DNA of 50,496 bases from the NCBI GenBank assembly GCA_016201285.1, contig JACQDE010000010.1, positions 1 through 50,496 on the forward strand, given 5' to 3'. This DNA comes from Acidobacteriota bacterium (GTDB taxonomy: Bacteria; Acidobacteriota; Terriglobia; Acidiferrales; UBA7541). Position numbers and translations under genes: made by a program. Of the stretch, positions 7,750 to 16,090 are shown one piece after another. Within the stretch, counting starts at the first letter, position 1; the number at the start of each line of letters is the position of its first letter. The notes under the pieces were generated by a model. It saw only the letters and a list, made by a program, of their open reading frames with translations. It ran no database searches and was not told the origin of the DNA.

Positions 7750-8370
7750 ATGATCGGCCATCTTCGCGGCACTCTCATTGACAAGCGCCCCAACCAGGTC
7801 CTGCTGGACGTGGCCGGCGTGGGCTACCAGGTGCAGATCCCGCTCTCGACGTTTTACGCGCTCGGCGAACTCAAAGACGAAGTCGCGTTGCTCATCCACA
7901 CCCACGTCCGCGACGACGCTCTGCTTCTCTACGGCTTTCTCACCGCCCGCGAAAAGCATTTCTTCGAGCTGCTGATTTCTGCCTCCGGTGTCGGCCCGTC
8001 GCTGGCCTTGAAAATTCTTTCCGGCATGAGCGTGGACGACTTGATCCCCGCCATCCGCGCCGGCGACCTCCTCGCGCTCACGCGCATTCCCGGCGTCGGC
8101 AAGAAAACCGCCGAGCGCATCGTCCTCGAGTTGCGCGACAAACTCGCGCAGATGGAAGCTGCCGGGCCTGTGGAGGAAAGGCCGGCCGCCCGCGGCGGGC
8201 TCGCCGCCGACGTTGTCTCCGCCCTGCTCAATCTCGGCTACGAGCGCCGCACCGCGGAAAAAGCCGCCGAGGAGGCCCAGTCCCGAGGCTTCGGGAGCGG
8301 CACTTCCTTCGAGGCGCTTCTCCGCGCCTCGCTGCAAACTCTCAGCCGCCCCGCCTCGCGCTCGTCGTAG
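7750..8370 (+). CDS. ruvA: Holliday junction branch migration subunit RuvA
   Basis: 206 residues. The N-terminal OB fold starts MIGHLRGTL; two helix-hairpin-helix motifs follow (ISASGVGPSLALKILSG and LTRIPGVGKKTAERIVLELR, about residues 76-135); and the C-terminal RuvB-contacting domain has the typical VVSALLNLGYERRTAEKA. RuvA tetramers grip Holliday junctions and load RuvB. ruvB lies about 900 bases downstream with one unrelated gene between, so this is not the classical ruvAB overlap. Confidence 0.96.
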   Translation: MIGHLRGTLIDKRPNQVLLDVAGVGYQVQIPLSTFYALGELKDEVALLIHTHVRDDALLLYGFLTAREKHFFELLISASGVGPSLALKILSGMSVDDLIPAIRAGDLLALTRIPGVGKKTAERIVLELRDKLAQMEAAGPVEERPAARGGLAADVVSALLNLGYERRTAEKAAEEAQSRGFGSGTSFEALLRASLQTLSRPASRSS

Positions 8371-8446
8371 CGGCCGCCTTCTCCGGTTTCAGGAGTCCGA
8401 TGGACTCCACCGGAGTCCAGAAATCGGACAGGCGGGCACTGTTTTC

Positions 8447-8520
8447 GTAGGGGCGAGCGGCAGCTCGCCCGCGTCACGCCGGGACGGCGTGACCTTGGAG
8501 TGCGGGAGCGAAGCTCCCGC
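8447..8520. repeat. three tandem perfect hairpins after ruvA, the first with a GTAG tag
   Basis: GTAG followed by GGGCGAGC-GGCA-GCTCGCCC (8451-8470), then GTCACGCC-GGGAC-GGCGTGAC (8473-8493), then GCGGGAGC-GAA-GCTCCCGC (8502-8520). The first hairpin with its tag recurs identically at 35149-35172. Resembles bacterial REP units. Confidence 0.7.
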
Positions 8521-8640
8521 CTTTCTTTTGCGCCGCTGGCCGCCGCAGGTGAGGCTATCAACTACCGACTGTCAACGATCGGCTTGTTTGCCGAGTTCCG
8601 AATTTCGAGTTTCTCTGTGACTCTGTGCCTCCGTGGCTGA

Positions 8641-8952
8641 TTGGAGCTTTTCTTGATCGCCATCCTCTGGGAATATTCAGTCCTGTCCGAACACGTGGCC
8701 GAATTCGAGCGCCACTACGATTCCTCCGGCACGTGGGTCATTTTTTTCCGCAAGGCCGCCGCGTATCACGGCACGGTGCTCCTTCGCGACGCCGATACGC
8801 CCGGCCGCTATATGACGCTCGACCACTGGAATTCCTTCGACGCCTACCAATCTTTCTGCACCGAGCACGAAGCCGAGTACCGCCGCATCGACGCCATGTG
8901 CGCCTCTCTCACCGCCTCCGAGCGCTGCCTCGGTCTCTTCACTGTGCTGTAA
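8641..8952 (+). CDS. short antibiotic-biosynthesis-monooxygenase-like protein
   Basis: About 99-103 residues from a TTG (8641 or 8653); no ATG is available upstream of the conserved part. The pattern IAILWEYSV...EFERHYDSSGTW, HGTVLLRDADTPGRYMTLDHWNSFDAYQSF matches the dimeric ferredoxin-like ABM or heme-degrading fold, in which a Trp-Asn/Ser-x-x-Ala-Tyr motif is typical. Substrate and reaction are unknown; many members are merely small stress-related proteins. It lies between ruvA and ruvB. Confidence 0.6.
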   Translation: MELFLIAILWEYSVLSEHVAEFERHYDSSGTWVIFFRKAAAYHGTVLLRDADTPGRYMTLDHWNSFDAYQSFCTEHEAEYRRIDAMCASLTASERCLGLFTVL

Positions 8953-9038
8953 CGCCCGCATCCCGTCGGCTCCTTGCGTTTTGTAGGCGTGCTCCCGAAT
9001 CCCGAAGCCTCGGGATCGGGATTGCTGCGCCCCGGTGC

Positions 9039-9070
9039 TGTCATCCTGAGCGCAGCGAAGGATCTCTCTT
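9039..9070 (+). repeat. dispersed element TGTCATCCTGAG...GGATCTCTCTT, minimal copy
   Basis: 32 bp with CGCAGCGAA in the middle; lies between the ABM-like gene and ruvB, just after a CCCGAAGCCTCGGG hairpin. Confidence 0.75.
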
Positions 9071-9244
9071 CCTCTCTTTCTCTCTTTCTCTCTTCTCCGT
9101 CTTTCTCCGCGATCTCTGTGCCGCTCCGTGTCCTCTGCGTTAATGTTTTGCTTTTTGTCTCTTTAACCTGTTTTGTCCGCTTTCATCTGTGCTTTCTTCT
9201 CTTTGTTTTCGTCTATACTGTGTGCTTCTGTGGCGCCCTGAAAA

Positions 9245-10273
9245 ATGACGGTTCCTCCCCATCGCATCGTTTCCGGCCAGGCGTTCGATCCCGCAGAGCG
9301 GGATATCGATGCCTCCGTCCGCCCGCAGAAGCTCGCCGACTTCATCGGCCAGTCCCGGCTCAAGGAGAATCTCGAAATCGCCATCCAGGCCGCGCGTTCC
9401 CGCGGCGATGCGCTCGACCACGTCCTGTTCTTCGGCCCGCCGGGCCTCGGCAAGACCACACTCGCGCAGATTCTCGCCAACGAGCTCGGCGTGGTCATCA
9501 AGACCAGTTCCGGCCCGCTGCTCGAGCGCAAGGGCGATCTCACCGCCGTGCTCACCTCGCTCGAACCGCGCGAAGTTTTTTTCCTCGACGAAATTCACCG
9601 CTTGCTGCCCAGCATCGAGGAAATTCTCTATCCAGCAATGGAGGACTACCGCATTGATCTGGTCATCGGCCAGGGCCCCGGCGCGCGCATCCACGCTTAT
9701 AAGCTCAACAAGTTCACGCTCGTCGGCGCCACCACCCGCGCCGGATTGATCACCGCGCCACTGCGCTCGCGCTTCGGCATCGTGCATCGCCTCGATTTCT
9801 ATACCGCTGCTGATCTGCACGAAATCGTTCGCCGCTCGGCAAAAATTCTCAATATTCCGATTGACGACGAAGGCGCGCAGGAAATCGCCCGCCGCAGCCG
9901 CGGGACGCCGCGCGTCGCCAACCGCTTGCTGCGCCGCGTCCGCGATTACGCGCAGGTGAAAGCCGACGGAAAAATCTGGCTCAACGTGGCCCGCGAAGCG
10001 CTGCAGATGCTGGGCGTGGACGACCACGGCCTCGACGACCTCGACCGCCAGCTTCTGCTCACCATTATTCAGAAATACAGCGGCGGCCCCGTCGGCCTCA
10101 ACACGCTCTCCGCCTCGCTCAGCGAGGACGAAGACGCCATCGAAGAACTCTGCGAGCCGTACCTCATGCAGATGGGCCTGCTCGATCGCACTCCCCGCGG
10201 CCGCGTCGCCACCCCGCTCGCCTACTCCCACATGGGCATCCCCGACACCCGCCCGCAGCATCCGCTTTTCTAA
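9245..10273 (+). CDS. ruvB: Holliday junction DNA helicase RuvB
   Basis: 342 residues. It is an AAA+ motor with Walker [12 protein letters not shown] (about residues 60-70), Walker [10 protein letters not shown], sensor 1 LVGATTRAG, an arginine finger region RSRFG, and the C-terminal winged helix ([30 protein letters not shown] region) ending in the family signature RTPRGR.AT. It drives branch migration with RuvA. Start ATG at 9245; about 290 bases of repeat-rich gap precede it. Confidence 0.97.
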   Translation: MTVPPHRIVSGQAFDPAERDIDASVRPQKLADFIGQSRLKENLEIAIQAARSRGDALDHVLFFGPPGLGKTTLAQILANELGVVIKTSSGPLLERKGDLTAVLTSLEPREVFFLDEIHRLLPSIEEILYPAMEDYRIDLVIGQGPGARIHAYKLNKFTLVGATTRAGLITAPLRSRFGIVHRLDFYTAADLHEIVRRSAKILNIPIDDEGAQEIARRSRGTPRVANRLLRRVRDYAQVKADGKIWLNVAREALQMLGVDDHGLDDLDRQLLLTIIQKYSGGPVGLNTLSASLSEDEDAIEELCEPYLMQMGLLDRTPRGRVATPLAYSHMGIPDTRPQHPLF

Positions 10274-10430
10274 TCCGCAGATTTCACAGATTACGCAGAA
10301 CAAAAGCGAAAATAGAAAATGGAAAATAGAAAATAGACCGTAATCAAGCTTTCTCTTCCTCTTTTCTATTTTCTAATTTCTGTTTTGTGATTTTTCTCTG
10401 CGTAATCTGCGTAATCTGTGGATAGAATCT
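10274..10430. repeat. long inverted repeat between ruvB and folK
   Basis: Left arm begins right after the ruvB stop: CCGCAGATTTCACAGATTAC, GCAGAAC, GAAAATAGAAAATGG. Right arm: TTTTCTATTTTCTAATTTCT, GTTTTG, CTCTGCGTAATCTGCG, TAATCTGTGG. The outer arms pair over several tens of bases with interruptions. Probably a strong hairpin ending ruvB transcription. Confidence 0.6.
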
Positions 10431-10437
10431 TTCCTTC

Positions 10438-11007
10438 ATGCCCGCCACGAAGACAATTTATCTGTCGTTAGGGTCGAACTTAGGCGACCGCGCCGCCCAC
10501 CTCACCGCCGCGATTGACGCGCTGGCCTCTGCCGGCATCCGCGTCACGAAGCAATCCTCGTTCTACGCCACCGAGCCCGTGGATCTGCCTACGCAGCAGT
10601 GGTTTCTCAACTGCTGCCTTGAAGCGGAAACCGCTCTGATGCCTCGCCAGCTTCTTCACGCCCTGCGCGAAATCACAAAAAACATCGGCGGCAAAAAAAT
10701 CGTGCGCAAGGGCCCGCGCGCGATGGACATTGATATTCTTCTTTACGGTTCCAGCGTCATCCGCACCGCCGATCTCGAAATCCCTCACCCGCGCCTGACC
10801 GCGCGCCGCTTCGTGCTCGTGCCGCTCGCGGAGATTGCTCCTGCGCTCCGCCACCCGCTCCTGAAACGCACCGTAGCCGACATCCTCGCGGTCTGCCCCG
10901 ACCCCGCCCGCGTCCGCCTCTGGCGCAAACCTGTTGGAACCACAGTCCGGTGTACGGACTCCGGTGGTCCGGTGAAGTTCATCGGGCCCGAAACCAGCAA
11001 GACTTAA
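10438..11007 (+). CDS. folK: 2-amino-4-hydroxy-6-hydroxymethyldihydropteridine diphosphokinase
   Basis: 189 residues. HPPK transfers pyrophosphate from ATP to 6-hydroxymethyl-7,8-dihydropterin in folate synthesis. Signatures: YLSLGSNLGDR at the N terminus, SSFYATEPV, and the catalytic segment KGPRAMDIDILLYG, followed by IPHPRL..R.FVLVPLAEI. About 30 residues after the catalytic core are low-similarity and include sequence close to dispersed repeats, so the native end may once have been earlier. Confidence 0.95.
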   Translation: MPATKTIYLSLGSNLGDRAAHLTAAIDALASAGIRVTKQSSFYATEPVDLPTQQWFLNCCLEAETALMPRQLLHALREITKNIGGKKIVRKGPRAMDIDILLYGSSVIRTADLEIPHPRLTARRFVLVPLAEIAPALRHPLLKRTVADILAVCPDPARVRLWRKPVGTTVRCTDSGGPVKFIGPETSKT

Positions 11008-11325
11008 CGCAGAGAAGAGAGAAATCCGAAAGGCAATGAGATCAGTAAAAGCAAAGTGCCCGTTCTTGAGATTCCCGTTTTCTGTCCTCTTGCCTCAATC
11101 CGTGTTGATCTGTACTACTAGCCCGGAGTTTCTTCCCGCACCTGCGGGACAAAATTCAATTGGTCCTTTCTTCTCTGCGTGCCTCTGCGTACTCTGCGTT
11201 ATCCTTTATTTTGGTTGCGGCTGAGCTGCGCTGTGTTCATCTGTGGTTCCTTTCTTTTTTCTTTTCTCTTCTCTTTCCGCGTCCTATACTCCGCCCCTGA
11301 TACCAAATCTGTCCGAGGAGTCTCC
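11008..11325. other. gap without a convincing gene
   Basis: 318 bases. Holds CT-rich tracts of the 'TCTCTGCGTGCCTCTGCG' type near 11173-11210 and a GAGGAG ribosome site at its right end for the next gene. No RNA gene or clear promoter seen. Confidence 0.5.
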
Positions 11326-11931
11326 ATGCTGCGCAGAAACCTGTGGTTTGCTTTCACTTTCTTGCTGGCCGCCGGGCTTGTTGTTCCCGATGCCGTTGCG
11401 CAGTCCGCGCCGGCCGCCGCCGGCGCCTGGGACTATCGCCTGCTCGCCACCAACAAGACCTCGACCATGCAGAAAGAAATGAACCAGGCCGCCGACGCCG
11501 GCTTCCGTTTCCAGGGCGTCATGGGTGGCCAGACGGCGTTCGGCGGCAACGAAGTGGTCACCATCTTTGCCAAGCCGAAGGACGCCCCCGCCAAGGGGCA
11601 CTACAAATACCTGCTGCTCGCCACCAACAGAACCTCCACCATGCAGAAGGAGATGCAGCAGGCTGGTGATGAAGGCTTCGAGTACAAGGGTCAGACCGTC
11701 TTCCAGACCGCGTTCGGCGGCCAAGAAGTGGTCGTGATCCTCGAGCGCGATACCGACGTTTCCGCCGGCCGCTGGGAGTACCGCCTACTCGCCACCAAGA
11801 AAACTTCCACCATGCAGAAGGAACTTCTCGAGGCCGGTGAGCAGGGCTTTTCTTTTGTCGGCGTCACCGTCGCCCAGACCGCCTTCGGCGGCCCCGAAGT
11901 CGTCTGCATCACCCGCCGCCCGGCGAAGTAG
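11326..11931 (+). CDS. secreted protein of three tandem DUF4177-like repeats
   Basis: 201 residues from an ATG six bases after GAGGAG. A signal peptide ([20 protein letters not shown] ... AVAQ) is followed by three copies of a repeat of about 55-58 residues: Y(R/K)LLAT-(N/K)-(K/R)TSTMQKE...GF.F.G...QTAFGG.EVV.I. Each unit has the layout of the short DUF4177 fold (W-Y-x-hydrophobic, then an E-G-F/W-x-hydrophobic-x-G-V strand). The protein is expected to be periplasmic or exported. Function is unknown. It ends 9 bases before the next secreted protein gene. Confidence 0.8.
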   Translation: MLRRNLWFAFTFLLAAGLVVPDAVAQSAPAAAGAWDYRLLATNKTSTMQKEMNQAADAGFRFQGVMGGQTAFGGNEVVTIFAKPKDAPAKGHYKYLLLATNRTSTMQKEMQQAGDEGFEYKGQTVFQTAFGGQEVVVILERDTDVSAGRWEYRLLATKKTSTMQKELLEAGEQGFSFVGVTVAQTAFGGPEVVCITRRPAK

Positions 11932-11940
11932 AAAAGTGCC

Positions 11941-12633
11941 ATGACTCCACGCCGCCACCGCGCTCGCGTCTGGGGCTTGTCCGTTTTGTTGGCTTGTGCT
12001 GCCGCAGCGTTGCTCGCCCAGGGTGCGCCCGACGACTATCTCAACTGGAGCGCCTCACAGGCCGAGTCCATCGGTAAGGAAATGTACGTCAAAGGCCGTG
12101 TGGGAGGCATCTGGGATACGCGCCTGCTCAAGACCGAGCGCTCCTACAACTACAAGCTTGCCGCCACCTGGCTCACTCCGCAAGTTATCCGCGCCGCCGC
12201 GCGGCTCGAGCAGCTTCGCCAGCGCCTCTCCGTGGACCAAACGCGCGCGCTCGTCGCCGCCGCCGAAGCCGCCGGCGACACCGTCATCATGGTGGAGATC
12301 GACCCGCGCGAGGGCTCCGGCGTGATTCCCTCCGATTGGGTGGCGTTTCTTCAGCCAGCGGGCACGACAGATGCGGCCCGCACCGTCTCCGGCGTCAACT
12401 CGCCCAGGCTCCGCGACGTCGCTGCTCTCGCCGGCGTCCTCCGTCGCAACTACGACTACGATCGTTTTTGGGTGATCTTTCCGCTGAAAACTTCTTCCGG
12501 CCAGCCCCTGTTCTCCGCTTCCGACCGTGAAGCCGAACTCATCGTCCGCATCTACGATAAGGAGGGACGTGTGCACTGGCCCATCCTCGACTCCATCCGG
12601 CAGCGGCTGGCGGCCCGCGCCTCCGCGAAATAG
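11941..12633 (+). CDS. secreted protein of unknown function
   Basis: 230 residues with a basic N terminus and hydrophobic signal segment (WGLSVLLACAAAALLAQG) and likely cleavage before APDDYLNW. The mature part is mixed alpha/beta with no cysteines of a lipobox and no recognised enzyme motif. It is probably in one transcript with the three-repeat protein just upstream and could act with it in the envelope. Confidence 0.7.
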   Translation: MTPRRHRARVWGLSVLLACAAAALLAQGAPDDYLNWSASQAESIGKEMYVKGRVGGIWDTRLLKTERSYNYKLAATWLTPQVIRAAARLEQLRQRLSVDQTRALVAAAEAAGDTVIMVEIDPREGSGVIPSDWVAFLQPAGTTDAARTVSGVNSPRLRDVAALAGVLRRNYDYDRFWVIFPLKTSSGQPLFSASDREAELIVRIYDKEGRVHWPILDSIRQRLAARASAK

Positions 12634-12678
12634 ATGCGACCTGCGGCGGCAGCGTGCGTTGCTAATGGACGCAAGGCG

Positions 12679-12755
12679 AAAACAGAAAAGGGAAAATAGA
12701 AAAGAGGCTGCCAACTTAGATGGGCGGCCTCTTTTCCATTTTCTATTTTCTGTTT
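12679..12755. terminator. bidirectional hairpin between convergent genes
   Basis: Arms 12679-12708 (ending AGAAAAGAGGC) and 12727-12755 (GCCTCTTTTCC...TTTTCTGTTT) pair over about 28 bases with few mismatches; loop about 18 bases. A/T-rich on both strands and placed between two convergent genes, so it can end transcription both ways. Confidence 0.65.
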
Positions 12756-12758
12756 CTG

Positions 12759-13970
12759 TTAGCTGGTTTTCTGAATCTTCACCCAGTGCAGCATCATCGT
12801 CCGCTGCGCCAGCGACTCCAGCTCGATTTCGGCATAGCGGCCCTGTGAGGTCTGCCGCCACCGGTACACGCCCGGCTCGCTTTCTTCGTTCACGCGCCCG
12901 CGCAGCGGTTCGAGGAACTCCCGCGCCTCCTCGATCGTCGCCCGCTCCTGCGTGCGCGGCCGCGCCAGCGCCTCCACCACGTAGCTCTTTAGCAGCTTCG
13001 GCCAGTACACCCGGAAAAGCGGTTCGGACGCGAACGCGTCGCTCCACGCCACCTCGCCGCCGTATGCCACCACCACGCCGATCACGCGCTCGCCCTTCAG
13101 CCCGGAAGTCGCTTTCTCAAAGCGCCGCGAGATTTCTTCGGCAAACGCGTCCACGGACTTGCCCACGCGCGACCCGTGGTACACCTTGGCGTACGATTCC
13201 GACCGCGCGGATTCGACGATCACCGTGTTGAGTGTTTCCCGCGAGAGTTCCGGTGCCGCTGCTCTTGGCGCAATCCCGCCGCCTGCGCCTCCACCGGAGA
13301 CAGTCGTGCTGGTCGTCCCGCTGCGCACCGCGGCCCACACTCCGTCCTGCTTCTGCTCGACTGCGGCTCTTTCCCGCACGCTCGGGTGTACAATGAATTT
13401 CGACGCCGAAAACTGCATCGACGCGCCCGTCCACCGCCCGTGTTCCACGCAGAACACGTCCAGCGGCAAGGGCACCGCGCCCGGCGGCACGATGCGGTCT
13501 TTGGCGATCACGCGGTCTTGTTTGCCGCCGGTGACCACTTCGCCCGCCAGCAGCACCAGCGGCCGCTTCCCGCGATTGATCAGCACCAGCCGGTTCACCT
13601 GTGGCCCGCCCGAGTACTGCACCGGCCGACCGTCGCGCGACCTCCGGATGATCTCTCCGCCCGACTCGCTCACAATGGCTTCGCCCGACGCCAGCGCTTC
13701 ATCGAGTGTCGCAAACCCGTTCGTGTTCGCTTCCGCCCGTGTTACCACCGGAAAAACGGTCAGGTTCTCGTAGCTCACGCCCTCGAGCACCCTCCAGTCC
13801 TGTGGGACAGGCTTTCCAGCCTGTCCGCCATCCCCTGAGACTCCGCCTCCGGGCCCAACCACCGGCCCGCACCCGCACGCCGGGATCACCTCTCCCGCGA
13901 ACAACCACAGCCCGGCGGCCAGCGTGACAACGCACGCCGCCGCTCCCATCCATGAACTCCTGATGCGCAT
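12759..13970 (-). CDS. secreted ARPP-1-like (DUF6569) domain protein
   Basis: 403 residues from an ATG with GGAGGAG upstream. A signal peptide (SSWMGAAACVVTLAAGLWLF) is followed by a Gly-rich linker, then the domain pattern TLDEALASGEAIVSE, VNRLVLINRGKRPLVLLAGE, VVTGGKQDRVIAKDRIVPPG, LDVFCVEHGRW. I associate this with the ARPP-1 family found beside ADP-ribosyl and phosphatase-like genes; its biochemical role is unknown. The linker residues GGQAGKPVPQ are encoded by a dispersed hairpin (13805-13826). A second half with CLAP-free alpha/beta sequence and no motif follows to the C terminus. Confidence 0.75.
   Translation of the reverse strand: MRIRSSWMGAAACVVTLAAGLWLFAGEVIPACGCGPVVGPGGGVSGDGGQAGKPVPQDWRVLEGVSYENLTVFPVVTRAEANTNGFATLDEALASGEAIVSESGGEIIRRSRDGRPVQYSGGPQVNRLVLINRGKRPLVLLAGEVVTGGKQDRVIAKDRIVPPGAVPLPLDVFCVEHGRWTGASMQFSASKFIVHPSVRERAAVEQKQDGVWAAVRSGTTSTTVSGGGAGGGIAPRAAAPELSRETLNTVIVESARSESYAKVYHGSRVGKSVDAFAEEISRRFEKATSGLKGERVIGVVVAYGGEVAWSDAFASEPLFRVYWPKLLKSYVVEALARPRTQERATIEEAREFLEPLRGRVNEESEPGVYRWRQTSQGRYAEIELESLAQRTMMLHWVKIQKTS
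13805..13826. repeat. dispersed hairpin inside the ARPP-1-like gene
   Basis: GGACAGGCT-TTCC-AGCCTGTCC, identical to 30585-30606 and close to copies at 35.18 and 50.18 kb. Here it is translated on the minus strand within the linker after the signal peptide. Confidence 0.8.
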
Positions 13971-14263
13971 AAACTCCTCCTGCCTTCTCCGGTTTCCACT
14001 CTCCAAGACACCCCTCTTTGTCCGAACGCCCTCGCCCATTTTTCTTGCACGTTCTTTGTAGGCGCCCGGCGATCTCGTCGCGTCCGGGCTGGCCTCGCAC
14101 CGATAGCGCCGGCATCCTTCCGGCGGTAGTGGTGTCATTTCAAAATTCACTTTTCCCAATTTCCAACCAAAATCTTAGTTTTGGAATCTAAATGCTAGAA
14201 CACTTGACACGGATGATACAATACTGGTCCAATATTAGAAGGAAGTTTGGCTTTGGAGGTTAT

Positions 14264-14722
14264 ATGGGAATAAGTACGGCAGCGAATGTTGCTGCACGGC
14301 TCATTAACCTCGCGCATGAAAAGGCAAGCCCTGTCAGCAACCTAAAACTCCAAAAACTTCTTTATTACTCTCAAGCCTGGCACTTAGCTCTCTTCAAGAA
14401 ACCTCTTTTCAACGATGAGATCGAGGCATGGGTCCACGGTCCCGTCGTGCCGCAGGTTTTCAGATTTTACAGGGACTATAAATGGGCGTCCATTTCAAAA
14501 GGTGATCCTTCCACGTTGCGGAGCAATATTGAAGCTCATCTAGAAGAGGTGTGGAGAGCATATGGACATTTAAGCGGCTATGATTTGGAGAGGCTAACGC
14601 ACTCGGAAGACCCGTGGCGACAGGCAAGACAAGGAATTGCTCCAGATGAATCTTCTCACGCCGTCATCAGCAAGGAATCTATGCAAAGATTTTATGCTTC
14701 GCGCCTGAATGGTAAAGCATAA
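14264..14722 (+). CDS. Panacea-domain (DUF4065) antitoxin-like protein
   Basis: 152 residues from an ATG with GGAGGT just upstream. Panacea/SocA-type signature: ISTAANVAARLINLA, SNLKLQKLLYYSQAWHLAL, IEAWVHGPVVPQVFRFYRDY. In PanAT systems this domain neutralises toxins of several unrelated families. The downstream gene overlaps it by 14 bases and is the natural partner. Base composition is more AT-rich than the chromosome, consistent with recent transfer. Confidence 0.85.
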   Translation: MGISTAANVAARLINLAHEKASPVSNLKLQKLLYYSQAWHLALFKKPLFNDEIEAWVHGPVVPQVFRFYRDYKWASISKGDPSTLRSNIEAHLEEVWRAYGHLSGYDLERLTHSEDPWRQARQGIAPDESSHAVISKESMQRFYASRLNGKA

Positions 14723-15161
14723 CAAGGCCATACCAGCTGCACTACGCGCAACGGATGATCAGCCGTTGCGTTTTTCATTCAAGCACCTCGATTTCAATAA
14801 TCCTAAGTTCCAACCATCTGAATGCTGCGTAGATTATTTCATACGCCTCATGCAACAGCTCAGTCGCTTTAGTGGCGGAACGGTTGGTGATTTCAGCGAC
14901 CAAAATAACGAAGAACGCCGCCACATTATCGACTTTGACCAAACGTCTGAGCCAGCAGGATTCCAAAACATTGCAGCGATTGACGCTGAACAGCTTGGGT
15001 CTAATGACGGCTGGCAATTTGCCGTCAGGCCAGATGAAGCATGGAGATACCTCTGGCGTGTTCACGGCATTCTTGTCGATGATGTATTTTATGTAGTCTG
15101 GTTGGACCAAGAGCACCGCCTATACCCACTACCTAGACCCGCTCAACCAGAAGATCGTTAA
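14709..15161 (+). CDS. probable Panacea-partner toxin, C terminus altered by an IS element
   Basis: 150 residues, overlapping the antitoxin gene by 14 bases. FSFKHLDFNNPKFQPSECCV, HIIDFDQTSEPAGF and WRVHGILVDDVFYVVWLDQE are the visible blocks; I recall this arrangement from uncharacterised proteins beside Panacea genes, but cannot name the activity. A strong hairpin plus T-run (14747-14775) lies within its first codons. The last dozen residues (LYPLPRPAQPEDR) read into the neighbouring IS, so the native C terminus is probably replaced. Toxin role is inferred from context only. Confidence 0.6.
   Translation: MVKHNKAIPAALRATDDQPLRFSFKHLDFNNPKFQPSECCVDYFIRLMQQLSRFSGGTVGDFSDQNNEERRHIIDFDQTSEPAGFQNIAAIDAEQLGSNDGWQFAVRPDEAWRYLWRVHGILVDDVFYVVWLDQEHRLYPLPRPAQPEDR
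14747..14775 (+). terminator. terminator-like hairpin inside the start of the putative toxin gene
   Basis: Perfect CGCAACGG-ATGATCAG-CCGTTGCG stem followed by TTTTT, 25 bases after the Panacea stop. It looks like a textbook intrinsic terminator, yet it is within the toxin reading frame. Confidence 0.75.
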
Positions 15162-16018
15162 TATTCCAGACCGTCTGCACTAAACCTGCTGCCATTGCTG
15201 GAGTTACTCGCAAAGACAAATGAACACGGCAAAAATTATACCAAGCGAAATGAATAGCAATCGCCGCCTTCAAATTAACCAGTTTTTTTGAGAAGGCATT
15301 TGTCAATCGCATAAAGCGCCGTAGCTGCATCCGAATTGTGAGGTTTTGCCGTTCAATGTGCGACGTTGAAATGAGCGACGGTTTCGGATTGCCTGTGACT
15401 GGTATTGGGACAGCACTCACAATGTCGGAAGGGCTGTAGCGTTCCCGCGAATCTTCATCTCCGCTGTATGTCTTGACCAACATCGCATAATCCACGTTCG
15501 CCCCGAATGCATCCTCTACCGCGTCCACATAGGGCCGGAAACCGTCTGTGGTGAGTTGTACGCGGTGTGCCAGCCGCGCCTCAAGGTCCTGCATGAAATA
15601 CCAAGTATTCCCCGCGTTGCGCTTTCCAATGCGGAAACAGGGGATTAGCTTTGTCTCTGAATCCATCGCAACAAAGACGTATTGATCGCCCACTTCATTC
15701 GGATTGTCTTTGCCATTCACGCGCTTTTCCTTTTTCCCCACAAAAGTCCAGATTTCATCACACTGGATAATGCGACAGGGCAGGGAGCGCATCTTTTCAT
15801 TCAACAGCCGTTCGCATTTCTGGCCTACACGCAACAGGACGCGCATGACAGTCTTGTGCTCTACGCCAATCATACGGGCCGTGGCGCGAACGGAATTGCC
15901 CTCAACAAGTGCGCTGATTATCTGAATCTGTTTCTCCATCGGTAGGACATTCATTTCGGCTTGCCTTTCTCGCGGTGCAAGCCGATAATCGCTTTAGTGT
16001 TCGGCATAGTGGCTTACC
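15120..16018 (-). mobile_element. IS1-like insertion sequence, ends approximate
   Basis: Transposase gene plus short flanks. On the right the outward end would read GGTAAGCCACTATGCC (RC of 16003-16018), starting GGT as IS1-group ends do. On the left only CCACTA (15126-15131) matches it clearly, so the left border is a guess. No target duplication could be confirmed. The element abuts or interrupts the toxin gene. Confidence 0.55.
15133..15954 (-). CDS. IS1-family DDE transposase
   Basis: 273 residues. N-terminal helix-turn-helix (EGNSVRATARMIGVEHKTVMR), then the RNase H-like catalytic core: IIQCDEIWTFVGKKEKRV (first Asp), LTTDGFRPYVDAVE (second Asp), and a late Glu in ISTSHIERQNLTIRMQLRR. 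The C-terminal part (NAFSKKLVNLKAAIAIHFAWYNF.RVH) is typical. It reads as a single intact frame with no frameshift, so the element may be active. Its last codons overlap the toxin frame on the other strand. Confidence 0.88.
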   Translation of the reverse strand: MNVLPMEKQIQIISALVEGNSVRATARMIGVEHKTVMRVLLRVGQKCERLLNEKMRSLPCRIIQCDEIWTFVGKKEKRVNGKDNPNEVGDQYVFVAMDSETKLIPCFRIGKRNAGNTWYFMQDLEARLAHRVQLTTDGFRPYVDAVEDAFGANVDYAMLVKTYSGDEDSRERYSPSDIVSAVPIPVTGNPKPSLISTSHIERQNLTIRMQLRRFMRLTNAFSKKLVNLKAAIAIHFAWYNFCRVHLSLRVTPAMAAGLVQTVWNINDLLVERV

Positions 16019-16034
16019 CCGCTTTGCTGGATTT

Positions 16035-16070
16035 GGCCCCGCTCTCAGTTCACGCTGAGGCGGGGCCTTT
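16035..16070 (+). terminator. strong hairpin terminator between IS and P63C gene
   Basis: GGCCCCGC-TCTCAG paired with CTGAG-GCGGGGCC (one bulge), followed by TTTTGTTT. Reads on the plus strand although no plus-strand gene ends just before it; it may be the original terminator of the toxin-antitoxin unit, now separated by the IS. Confidence 0.6.
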
Positions 16071-16090
16071 TGTTTCGCCACTTATCCTAG

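Noticed and set aside
8447..8520. CRISPR-like array of hairpins after ruvA
   Set aside because: Three different palindromes, no repeated unit with regular spacers and no cas genes.
8974..9657. Plus-strand frame upstream of and into ruvB
   Set aside because: Translates the dispersed repeats (VILSAAKDLSS) and then the wrong frame of ruvB.
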